Shown here in pieces: positions 38,470 to 47,885 of a stretch of 64,000 nt of DNA; the first letter of the stretch is position 1, and every line of letters starts with the position of its first letter. The stretch covers positions 10,726,717-10,790,716 of the forward strand of contig JAQJVL010000002.1 of assembly GCA_035578905.1 (NCBI GenBank), in the 5' to 3' direction. The position numbers were made by a program, and so were the translations under genes. A model generated the notes under the pieces. It was not told the DNA's origin. It worked only from the letters and a program-made list of their open reading frames with translations, and did no database searches. This DNA is from Stictocephala bisonia. Its lineage: Eukaryota; Arthropoda; Insecta; Hemiptera; Membracidae.

Positions 38470-39495
38470 TCAAATGAGCAATTGGAAGTGCGGGCTTTTG
38501 TTGAAATAAATAATTGCATTCAGCACTTCCAACAACTCAATCTTAATATCAATCCAGAAAAATCAGCATGTATGCAGTTTTGTTTGCGGGCGTCGGACTC
38601 GGAAGGAGGTCCGACGGTCATAATAAATTAAACTGAAATTAAAGACAAAAATTCAACTAAATTCCTTGGAATGCACCTAGATCGAGGGCTGACTTGGAAT
38701 GTCCACGTCGAAAATTTGTGTAAAAAGTTATCATCAGGCATTTATGCTTTGAGAAATTTAGCTAAATTCTGCCCAACTCAGTTACTGATGACGGCTTATT
38801 ACGGGTTGATCTACCCTCATATTACCTATGGATTAGTGCTATGGGGAAGATGTTCCAACACTAACTTTGACAGAATATTTAGAATTCAAAAAATGGCAGT
38901 TAGAATCATCCTAAAAATGAATTTCAGAGAGTCGTGCAGGCCAAAATTCAAAGAGTTAAATATATTGACATTACCTTGCCTCTACATTCTTGAGACTGCT
39001 ACATATGGTAGGTACAAGACTACTATCACAAGAGGCAGAGATATACATACATACGACACTAGAGGCAGGGACAACTACCGAACTGGTCGTCATAGAACGG
39101 TAGTCTATGAACGCCTGCCTTCACAGATGGGCGTTCGTATAGTCAACAAGTTACCAGAATTTATCAAAAGTGCTACAACGCCCAAGGCGTTCAAGAGTCG
39201 TCTCAAGAAGTTTCTTTCAAAACAAGCATTTTATAGTATAGACGAATTCTTTGCACATAACTAGGAGGGGGAAAATCAATAACACAAGTGAAGTTGAAGA
39301 GGTTCAATTGGCGATGAGTGGGAATTTGGGTGTCTGTCAATATATGTATGTTTGAAAGGGTGAATTGTTAGAATGGATGGCAAATTATTAAAAAATATGA
39401 CTTTTGCAATACAATGTTTATAATTGTAATCCTAATCCTAATAATTGTAATTATAATCCTAATGCAATAAAAGTTTTATTATTATTATTATTATT
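38470..39495 (+). pseudogene. 5'-truncated Jockey-clade LINE, RT C-terminal end and 3' tail
   Basis: An open frame of 197 codons (38671-39264) reads like the C-terminal end of a Jockey-type reverse transcriptase: FLGMHLDRGLTWNVHVE, then KLSSGIYALRNLAK, AYYGLIYPHITYGLVLWG, RIFRIQKMAVRII, ESCRPKFKELNILTLP, and RLKKFLSKQAFYSIDEF near the end. The frame continues upstream (LNINPEKSACMQF, about 38540) through a stop near 38628, so the coding sequence is broken. The endonuclease and RT catalytic core are missing, as expected for 5' truncation. AATAAAAGTTTTATTATTAT near 39466 is the 3' tail. Such an end is inactive alone. Confidence 0.85.
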
Positions 39496-39965
39496 TAAGT
39501 CTGATATATGATATCATATAATATTGACGTTATTCTCTCACCTCAAAAGCATTACGATTCGGAAAAAACACATTTAAATTGCCTCTTAGGCGTACAAAAC
39601 ATGCATTGAAATTATAAGTAAATTTTAAAATTTTGTTTACGTGATTTAAATGCACTAAAATGTAGTATATTGTAGACCAGTGGGTGTAACGGGTAATTGG
39701 AGTTGTGTGTGAGTTGGTAACACTGACTCTAAGATGCCTAGCCTGCCCTTACAAACCACATGTAATAGTATAGTAACTAAAGTTATAATTATTCTTATTT
39801 TGAATTTGTTTCATTTAATCCCACAGACCACAAAGTGTTTCGTGTAAATAAATCTATTTAATATTTACATTCGGTAGAGTATTTATTCTAAATAGTGACA
39901 GCAAAACATGAGTGATTTTTGTTCATGACATAAGAGTTCAATTTTAAACATATAAGTCATTTAAA
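39496..39965. other. AT-rich spacer
   Basis: Nothing recognised. Confidence 0.6.
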
Positions 39966-39969
39966 ATTT

Positions 39970-40090
39970 GGCATATCGGTTAACCGATACATCGATTTTT
40001 TCTTTCGATATTATCGTTAAATCTATATTTGGTTTGCGATATATCGACAATACGGTTATCGATATGTTGAAAATATTTGCCATTCCGGCA
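39970..40090. repeat. TATCGATA-rich cluster, right
   Basis: CGGTTAACCGATACATCGAT, GCGATATATCGACAATACGG and TTATCGATATGTTG resemble, partly inverted, the cluster at 38350-38455. ATGGCAA-like words occur at the outer edge of both. Confidence 0.5.
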
Positions 40091-40189
40091 CATATCTTGA
40101 GACTCAGTATCATAAGAATGAATAAATAAAAATAACCGTCTAAATTCTCATAGCTTTGAGCTATATTCAGAAAATATTAGGTTATAATC

Positions 40190-40605
40190 CTGTCGAGGAC
40201 TGGAAGTATTTATCAATAATATTCACGTGGTACTGGTTCTCCCACTTACTATGTCTGAGTAAGTTTCCCGCACATATATAATAGTATTAAACTCGCCAAT
40301 AATTTAAATATGTTTAAAATTCGTCTGAAACGCCTTTTGGTGTCGAATACATTTAACTCTCTGGAAAAGTTCTCGACGAGCCGCTGGATTGAATAATTAA
40401 GAAATATATTTAACAAACTTAATGCAGATTATGGACAGAACACATGAGTGAATGGTGAATGAGTGTCAACCAGTGTAAGTTTGTATGGAATGGATTGTGG
40501 AGTGACTGAGTTGCTAGACTCACTAAATATTATTAAATAATGACCATTGCGATGCAATTTTATATATTGTAAACTATGCAATAAAGATTATTCTATTCTA
40601 TCTAT
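40190..40605 (+). pseudogene. Degenerate Jockey-type LINE 3' end
   Basis: A short frame near 40295-40390 reads NMFKIRLKRLLVSNTFNSL followed by EKFLDE, matching the extreme C-terminal pattern of Jockey RTs (FKxxLKxxL..FYSLxEF). About 200 bp of 3' UTR follow, ending in AATAAAGATTATTCTATTCT. Everything upstream is missing or decayed. The tail resembles that at 10230. Confidence 0.5.
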
Positions 40606-41261
40606 GGTACAATAATGGAGAATGGATAGAGTAAGGTTCAAGAAGGAGATATGCATTTCCTAGAAAGAAAAAAGTACCGGTGAAAGTTTTTAATAGATTA
40701 TTTACAAAATAATTTCGCAATACTTCAAAGTACTTTGAGTAGTTCACAATTACTAATATAGTCAGTCCATAAATTCTGTTACAAAAAAAAAAAAAAAAAA
40801 AAAACAGAAAGTTAAATAAATAAAAGGCTGGAACGTATTAAGTCAACTACTCAATCCAAATGAGTTATGTAATTTCAGAGGTTATGTAGGCCTATTTCCC
40901 AAAAGTTTTTCACTTAATCAGACGAAATCTATAACATGTACAAAATATGTTTTATTGCATATTGCCTGGACATGTAACTTTGACATTAAATATTAATTAA
41001 TGCATTAATTTTATTTTCTTAAATAAATTTCACAAATAGAATAGATGAGAAATGTTACTGGCCATTTTGTACAGAAAAAATTAAACATTAAATAATGACA
41101 AGAACATTTTGAGTGTAGAATAAAATGTAAAAAGAACTTGATATTTCACCAAAGCGTATCTGAAGCTTCAAACTGGTATTGAATAATAATCATTCATACA
41201 TTTTTTGTGTTAGTACAAAATTAAAGACGAATAACTAAATAAACATAATATACTAGCATAA
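40606..41261. other. AT-rich stretch, nothing recognised
   Basis: Contains an A22 run at about 40782-40804. No gene is supported. Confidence 0.6.
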
Positions 41262-41790
41262 ACATTCTTATTATTCTTAGACATGAGACACGGACACAGC
41301 TTTGTGCTTATTTTAAGGTGAATATACACAAAGTTAGTGTAGGATGAGTGTGGATAACCTGTGTGTAGCCTGGTTATTAACTGAGTTCGATTTAGAAAGA
41401 GCCGTTTATTACTAGCCCAATAGCTATGGGAACTAAGGGACCTACAGCCTTATGTGGAATCCGAACTACGTAGCATTGGTCTGATTTTCAGCTAACTGAT
41501 ACTCAGCTCTCTTCCCTTCACAACATAGGCCTTGACTACCACCATGGATGGTATTTCATTCATGTTGTAGTGTCCGCGTCGATGTCAACCATTGAGCGGA
41601 CGCCATGTCGGTATTAAGAGGACCGAGCATGGAACCTATCGCCTACCATGTCCCAAACACTTTGTCCCCAAGTAGCAGGGTTACAGCACTGCACTACAAC
41701 TACCGACAATGGTTATGGGACAAATGTCCAGCCCCATCAGATAAATTTCGTTAGCCCTACCAGTGTTTGAACCCGTGACCTACATTGAAG
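41262..41790 (-). mobile_element. SINE family C copy
   Basis: The tail box GCTTTGTGCTTATTTTAAGG, the GGATGAGTGT box, the GGAATCCGAACTACGTA box, ACCATTGAGCGGACGCCATG and, at the head, CCAAGTAGCAGGGTTACAGC all match 5335-5800. The head continues to a TTTGAACCCGTGACCTAC word (B-box-like on the minus strand) near 41775. It is a nearly complete copy of about 500 bp. Confidence 0.65.
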
Positions 41791-41934
41791 TCAGCAATAC
41801 ATAAACACAGGAATGAAATAATCGTAATCGGTTGGTTGTTTCGCTCATTCGATACCTCAAACTATCAGTTGATTCACGTCCTCTAACTCGGATGTTTTTC
41901 AGTAGACATAATTGTGTCCTGGGCTTGTCAGTTA

Positions 41935-42020
41935 ACCGAAAATCATACCAATACTACGTGTTCCGATTCCACTACAACCTTTAGGTCTCTTAGTCTACTG
42001 TCTATTAGGCTATTAATTAA
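41935..42020 (+). mobile_element. SINE family C internal fragment
   Basis: CTTGTCAGTTAACCGAAAAT and CATACCAATACTACGTGTTC match the body at 62805-62880 and 51040-51120. Confidence 0.45.
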
Positions 42021-42244
42021 TTAATCGCTATTTCCGTAATTAGTTACAAAGACTACTCTCTTTATTCCATACTAATTAACCAAACAAGTAATCTATAACT
42101 TAACGATTTAAATTAAATTTTCAAATAAAATGTTTTAAAATAAGTGAAGAAAGTAATTCTACTGTACACAAAACTAATGATATTGACATTGGTTAGATTC
42201 AGCTTATAATTTAAATTGGAAAGATGTACTTCATTGAAAAAAGA

Positions 42245-42420
42245 GAATGTACTTTCCTCGGCGTAAGGCCAGTGTCGTAATCATGGTGTCAGGTTCGATT
42301 CAGATTAAAGAGGAACATTCCAAAGGGATTAGATGCTATCTGTCTACGTTCGTTTGTAACTGGTCTGTTTTTTGGTGGCACTCTCTAAAGAAAGTCGGTC
42401 TAAGTGAATAACAAATATTT
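42245..42420 (+). other. tRNA-like B box, possible SINE head
   Basis: CGTAAGGCCAGTGTCGTAAT precedes GTGTCAGGTTCGATTCAG, in which GGTTCGATTC fits a pol III B box. The downstream sequence (TGGTGGCACTCTCTAAAG) has no match elsewhere in the window. It could be a fourth SINE type. Confidence 0.3.
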
Positions 42421-42459
42421 AATTTACATATTTACTTTCATCCTACTTATTCTATTATA

Positions 42460-42745
42460 TCACAACTGGTCTGTAGTGTATTTGTCCAAAGCCAGGTGTT
42501 CTAAGTTCGATCCCAGTCAGTCATAACAAATTTTGAAAGGGATCAGCTGATAACCGCCAGCAGTTAATTTGTCACTGGGCTGTTAATTGATAACACTATC
42601 TAAGGAATAGTCTGCCTTAGTTTTTAACAATGACTACACTCATGAAATCCATGGAACATGGATCTACACTCATTGAAACTCATTCGAAATCCTCATCCAT
42701 ACATATCTTGATGATCGATGTCATAAAGAATAAATAAATAAATAC
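42460..42745 (+). mobile_element. SINE family B, most complete copy
   Basis: The head ACTGGTCTGTAGTGTA is followed by AAGTTCGATCCCAGTC, a B-box-like word. Then come CAGCTGATAACCGCCAGCAG, TTTGTCACTGGGCTGTTA, GAATAGTCTGCCTTAG, CTCATTCGAAATCCTCATCC and an ATCTTGATGATCGATGTC box, and a final AATAAATAAATAAAT tail. It serves as the reference for the other family B copies in this window. Confidence 0.7.
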
Positions 42746-44297
42746 ATTAAAAATAGTAAATGATATTAAAATTCACCCAATAGTAAATTAATAGTTTAAA
42801 TTTCTATATACATAAACAAATCAAACTATACCACTTGACTACGTAATATTTAGAAACAATAGATTTAAAACCCAATATTTATACGAAAGATTGTAGAAAT
42901 ATACTTGACGATTGTTTTATACCGATTACTTGTTTCAGACCTAGAGAGATGAATAATTTAAAATTTAAATATGTGTGAGTCAAGTATTAAGCCGATTTAG
43001 GTTCTATAATTATTTAATTATACAGATATTAAAGTGGTATATTATAATTCATTAGTAAGCTAATTTATCTTAACATTACATCTCAAGTGAAAAGCCTGAT
43101 GACGCTATTTCTCTTCAATATAAAAGGTTCAAGGGTTTTTTTTATTGAGATTATATTAATTATTGTAAAATATAATCGATAACATGCAGGTAATCTAATA
43201 TGACTAGGACTATTATCTGAGATAAAAATAGAGGCTAGTAGAGTTTTAATTTTAAATAAACGTTATATTTTTTCATAAATATTTCATATACTTACAGCAG
43301 GAGGGCATTTATAGTTAATTTTTTTGTATATGGTAAAAGTTATAAAATTTTGCCTATTAGTAAACACTAAATGTAGGCCTATTATATTTATTCCACAAAC
43401 AATTCCTACCAAAAAGAGCAATGTGTTTTAAAATGATAGTATAGCAATGAGTTCGGAATAGGAATGTATAAAATGATAAACCTAATAAAAGGATGTCACT
43501 AACCTACAAATGTAGCACCCTTACTATTAAGGTTCTCCGATCACGACCGGGCTACCGAATGGGCGTCCCACCTCCTTGCCCCTAGGACTAATCTACAACC
43601 AGACAGGGTCTTCAGACTAACCTGGGGTGTCCAGCGGTCCTGGCGGCGGCAGGATGGTCCAAAACAAACCACAGTAAACTGAACAACTCAAAAAGGACAC
43701 ATGCCCGACGAGTGAACTAGCCAGAGACCCTTTGGCCAGACAACATTATATTGATCGCTAAAGACTAGGGGCTGTGACGTGGGCGGGAGCGCTTGCGCAG
43801 ACCACAGGGCCCTATTGGCACCCCCGCACCTCTCCCCGTGCCCTCACGAGTACTACTAAAGGTCACCCAGTTTTGTTAATGGTATCTGTTACCAAGACTA
43901 CGGCATAAATGTTGCATGATGTGACAGTGACGAGGACTACATAAAGAAGTCGGGAGAGGGGAGGGGAATTATGTTGTCTTATTATATTATTTAGACAGAG
44001 ATGGTGAAGTATGCTATACATAAATTAGACTAAGAGCTCAAGATATAATCAAGACTTTAATTATTTAGTTGATGTGTTGAATCTAAGCTAACAAACTCGA
44101 GGGGAAGTGGTGACGTCAAAAGCCCAATCTTCATTTGAATTAAATCGCAATCTGATAATTATTAATTCTTGTAAATCTGGAGAATGACAGGGTGGGTTAA
44201 AGGATATGTCCATGTGTAAGATAGATGCAAAACCATAGTCATTACTCACGAATAGTGTGTATTTTGAAACATATTAAAACCAAAAAATGTCTTATTT
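42746..44297. other. AT-rich stretch with an unassigned GC-rich block
   Basis: 43530-43870 is sharply GC-richer (CGATCACGACCGGGCTACCG, GGCACCCCCGCACCTCTCCC) and has no open frame. It could be part of an LTR or an unrecognised repeat; nothing in the window matches it. The rest is AT-rich and empty. Confidence 0.4.
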
Positions 44298-44299
44298 TA

Positions 44300-44405
44300 G
44301 CAGATAAAGTTAGAGCTTCCTTGGTCACCCATCCAAGGAAGAGCCACGCTCGATGGATGTTGCTTGACGCCGTGGGAGTCAAGGCCACTGGTATTCAGGA
44401 TGTCC
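44300..44405 (-). mobile_element. 5S-like SINE head (family A, 5S type), truncated
   Basis: On the minus strand: AAGCAACATCCATCGAGCGT followed by CCTTGGATGGGTGACC (44334-44323). The last word is nearly identical to the 5S rRNA GGATGGGxGACC element. The match extends upstream to GTGGCCTTGACTCC. The 3' body found in the 11.6 kb copy is absent here. Confidence 0.7.
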
Positions 44406-44726
44406 GATAACTCTTTCATAATGTCCTCCTTCCTTACAAAAATAGTATGTACAGATTGCTCTTTACCGTGATGAACATTGTCACACTGTTTTGTAGTTTG
44501 TGATCTGGCCTCTTTGCAGCGCAACGAGCATTTGTGGACTGAGCGTGGATTTCAGACTGTACCAGTCCACAGAGGGTTAACACTAGCGTTTAATTGGTGT
44601 TCTCTCGTCACTCCCCTTTAATTATGGTAACACCACACGCATAGACCTGCAAATAAGTGCCTTTTTCCATAAGAACAACATATATCCATGATTAGTATAT
44701 CGGTATTTTATCCTGATTGGTTAAAA
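44406..44726. other. Spacer, nothing recognised
   Basis: No gene is supported; a 75-codon minus-strand frame overlaps the SINE head. Confidence 0.55.
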
Positions 44727-44783
44727 TTAACAATTGATGGTAAACTTTACCTCTTTTGTTCCGCCACCAATCTTCAGTTTTTT

Positions 44784-44831
44784 CTCACACTACCGGTTTC
44801 GGAGACTAATCTCCATCTTCAGGTGTTCACT
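44784..44831 (-). ncRNA. Hammerhead-ribozyme-like motif, left arm
   Basis: Identical core, inverted, in the left Penelope arm. The same caveats apply. Confidence 0.45.
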
Positions 44832-44934
44832 GTTCACTACACACTAAACCATTAAAGTTTAAAACACTACTTGAGTTTGCATTTTTGAATCACTAACGGT
44901 TGTTTTAGAGGTGAAGGTGGTGTTGCCAACCTTA

Positions 44935-45522
44935 CAGCCTATTGTTGAGTTGTTTATATTTCTTGTTATGTTTTCGATGTTGTATAACTCTATCGAAGAT
45001 TTCATTGCTGTGGAAATCAGTTTGTTCATTTAATATTTGGAGAGGGTTTTGTTTTATTGATTTATAAAATTCAAACTGTTCTATTACATTCATTTTTATT
45101 ACTTTTTTGCAAATTTTTAAAATCTTGAAATTTTTTCCATTCCTGTGATGTCGTGGCCTGACTCTACTAAGTGATCAGCAAATTTTGATTTGTAATTTCT
45201 GTTGGGGATATGTTCTTTAAATATGGTTGTGAAAGGTCTGCCTGTTTGGCCTATGTAGTGTTTAGGGCAGTCATTACATTATATTTTGTAAATTCCAGTT
45301 TTTGTAAATTTTTTAATGTTTTGTGGTCTAGCAGTCAATGTCTTCTCAAGATTTACTGTCGTTCTGAAAGCTATTTTGTATCCTAATGATTTAAAAATAT
45401 TATTGTATGTATGGTATATGTTTTCTTCAAATTCTGCTACAACATATTTATTTGGCTCATTAGGTTTAATGTGCTGATTCTGACTGTTTTTTTCTTTTTT
45501 GTTTTCTTATAATTTGGTCTAT
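44935..45522 (-). pseudogene. Penelope-like GIY-YIG endonuclease, left arm, frameshift plus stop
   Basis: This is the reverse complement of the right-arm endonuclease. It has the same break at the A-run and, in addition, a G-to-T change that turns the codon after GIYKI into a stop (near 45283). It is thus more damaged than its partner, placing this mutation after the duplication. Confidence 0.8.
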
Positions 45523-45534
45523 AAACCAGACATA

Positions 45535-46125
45535 ATAGACCAAATTATAAGAAAACAAAAAAGAAAAAACAGTCAGAACCAGCACATTAAACCTAATGAG
45601 CCAAATAAATATGTTGTAGCAGAATTTGAAGAAAACATGTACCATACATACAATAATATTTTTAAATCATTAGGATACAAAATAGCTTTCAGAACGACAG
45701 GAAATCTTGAGAAGACATTGACTGCCAGACCACAAAACATTAAAAAATTTACAAAAACTGGAATTTACAAAATAGAATGTAATGACTGCCCTAAACACTA
45801 CATAGGCCAAACAGGCAGACCTTCCACAAACAGATTTAAAGAACATATCCCCAACAGAAATTACAAATCAAAATTTGCTGATCACTTAGTAGAGTCAGGC
45901 CACGACATCACAGGAATGGAAAAAATTTCAAGATTTTAAAAATTTGCAAAAAAGTATTAAAAATGAATGTAATAGAACAGTTTGAAATTTATAAATCAAT
46001 AAAACAAAACCCTCTCCAAATATTAAATGAACAAACTGATTTCCACAGCAATGAAATCTTCGATAGAGTTATACAACATCGAAAACATAACAAGAAATAT
46101 AAACAACTCAACAATAGGCTGTAAG
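45535..46125 (+). pseudogene. Penelope-like GIY-YIG endonuclease, right arm, frameshifted
   Basis: The open frame (from about 45535, stop at 45937-45939) contains GIYKIECNDCPKHYIGQTGR, with GIY and YIG spaced as in GIY-YIG nucleases. FKEHI and SKFADHLVESGH follow, as in Penelope-like endonuclease domains. After a run of six A (about 45918-45926) the frame breaks; the expected C-terminal end (NVIEQFEIYKSIKQNP.., ending KQLNNRL) continues in another frame to about 46123. The reverse transcriptase is missing. The GIY-YIG nuclease nicks target DNA in intact elements; this copy would not make a complete protein. Confidence 0.85.
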
Positions 46126-46222
46126 GTTGGCAACACCACCTTCACCTCTAAAACAACCGTTAGTGATTCAAAAATGCAAACTCAAGTGTTTTAAACTTTA
46201 ATGGTTTAGTGTGTAGTGAACC

Positions 46223-46270
46223 GTGAACACCTGAAGATGGAGATTAGTCTCCGAAACCGGTAGTGTGAGA
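46223..46270 (+). ncRNA. Hammerhead-ribozyme-like motif, right arm
   Basis: CTGAAGA (46231-46237) is followed by T, GGAGA, a TTAG loop and TCTCC, which pairs perfectly with GGAGA. Then come GAAA, the self-complementary ACCGGT and A|GTGT, where GTGT can pair with ACAC just upstream of CTGAAGA. This is the order of a type I hammerhead core (CUGANGA, stem II, GAAA, stem III, cleavage site, stem I). Hammerheads are known in the 3' terminal repeats of Penelope-like elements. One extra U before stem II and the very short stem III make activity doubtful. Confidence 0.45.
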
Positions 46271-46326
46271 AAAAACTGAAGATTGGTGGCGGAACAAAAG
46301 AGGTAAAGTTTACCATCAATTGTTAA

Positions 46327-46669
46327 CAACATATGTTTTACATATACCATGAGCAGTCTGTATTTAGTTAGTTATCCCTCCCCAATAATCAGTGGTCGTT
46401 AGGTGACCCTTAGTTCCACAAATGTCTCTACGATATACCAGTTGATGTTGAGACGGTCTTTTAAAATACTATGAAAGTCCTTGGCAAGAAGAAATTCAAC
46501 CCGCGGGGACCTGGTTGTGGAACCACCATTGACTGTGCCATCTCTCCCTTTGTATAGTATCCGAAAGGTAGGCCATTAGTTTAGTCCATGGTAAGATATG
46601 AGAGAAGAGGGACGACCAGTAACTCTAATTCCTTAAGGTGGCCGTTTCCTGAATTGCGAAGCCACCGTT
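46327..46669. other. Spacer of balanced composition, nothing recognised
   Basis: GC is higher than in the flanking AT-rich DNA. No long frame was found. Confidence 0.5.
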
Positions 46670-46850
46670 GGGAAGTCTTCAAGTCCAGACAACTGTACTT
46701 TAAACCTACAAACTTACTGTCAGCGGGCTAAAACACAATGTTCTATTTCAACTTTACGGTTTGTGTTTGTTATTATAATGGATTATAGTATTATTTTATG
46801 GTTATTAAAGGTCCAATATAGAGGACCATAAGTTGATATTATGTCATTTT
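46670..46850 (+). repeat. Dispersed repeat, family D, copy 2
   Basis: GCCACCGTTGGGAAG, GCGGGCTAAAACACAATGTT, CTATTTCAACTTTACGGTTT and ATTAAAGGTCCAATATAG match 17736-17870 and, inverted, 61310-61500. Confidence 0.65.
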
Positions 46851-47034
46851 TATAATGTCTCATAATTGTCTGATAATAGTCCAGATAATAGGCCACACTT
46901 ATCTTTTTTACATATTCTATCACAATCATTCTGTAGACAAATAAATATACTTGTTATAATATGTTAGTAAAGTGTCTAGAAGATGTATTCGATCTTAGAA
47001 AGTATTGCCTGATGCTGTGAGTGAACAATGTGAT

Positions 47035-47170
47035 TTTGACCCACCCATACACGTACAATGGTACTGACCCACCCACCATACACGTACAGTGGTATTGACC
47101 CACCCTTACACCATAGTGGTATTGACCGACCCGTACACGCATAGTGGTATTGACCTATCCACCCACCCAT
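47035..47170 (-). repeat. GTGGGT minisatellite, about 4 units
   Basis: Units of GACCCACCC..TACACGTACAGTGGTATT: the dispersed motif on the minus strand. Frames of 62-66 codons here are repeat-derived. Confidence 0.85.
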
Positions 47171-47885
47171 AGACATTCTGGTATATAGTCTGATAATAGT
47201 CTATAAGTTCTGATAATAGTTGTATTATCAGAATATTTATATCACATATTTAATTGTAAGAATGTTATAATGAAACTAAACCTTTTTACAAATATCATGT
47301 CATAGTCCACTATAACAGTTCTTCTCTTATCAAATGACTCTTGAAGTGTTATGATGCAGTCATTATTATTAACCGAATTGTTAAAATAGAAAAACATGTT
47401 TTTGCGTTTTCAGAGAAGCAAAACTGTCCCTTAGGGCTGTTTGGTTATAAATATTTTCGATTTTTTTTCGATTTAAATTACTTTATATCAGCTATTAAAC
47501 GCTACCCAAGTAGTTCTTTCATTGAAATCACCTCAAAAATGCGAATTAGAGATTTCTTGGTACATGCAGAGTACCAAGAAACTATTTTTCTTGGTACATG
47601 GAGGTACCAAGAACCTCCTCGTAGCGCAGAGTTAAGAAACTATTTTCCCGATTATTCCCAAATTTTAAAAAACCCTCACAGAACTGGTTTCGCTCATCAG
47701 TTATTTTAAATTACGTAATTTTACTTCAAATTAGCAAATTTTAAATAGTTAATGTTATTTTTCTTTTTATTTTATTACAACGAAAATACAGTGTCATGTT
47801 TGGCATCTTATGCTGTTTAATATAACTCAATTTACAAAATTGATTAAATTTATATAAAAAAACTTGTGGTTGTACTTTTACCCGC
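47171..47885. other. AT-rich stretch with two tandem perfect hairpins
   Basis: TTCTTGGTAC..GTACCAAGAA occurs twice (47554-47580 and 47588-47613), each with a 10-bp perfect stem and a 6-7 nt loop. They lie within a 122-codon plus-strand frame (47341-47709) with no recognisable domain, which I do not call a gene. CCTCCTCGTAGCG just after them resembles the Helitron-like 3' end at 51.8 kb. Confidence 0.5.

Larger units (their letters stand above)
44727..46326. mobile_element. Palindrome of two 5'-truncated Penelope-like elements, head to head
   Basis: Arms of about 795 bp (44727-45522 minus sense, 45535-46326 plus sense) are nearly identical reverse complements around a loop of about 12-14 nt. 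Each carries the GIY-YIG endonuclease end of a Penelope-like retroelement and a 3' UTR. Penelope-like elements are known for inverted, truncated partner copies. Both arms share the same reading-frame break (see the CDS entries), so they came from one already damaged copy or have been homogenised. Confidence 0.9.

Noticed and set aside
47341..47709. 122-codon plus-strand frame as a gene
   Set aside because: No recognisable domain, and the tandem hairpins lie inside it; no promoter or splice support.
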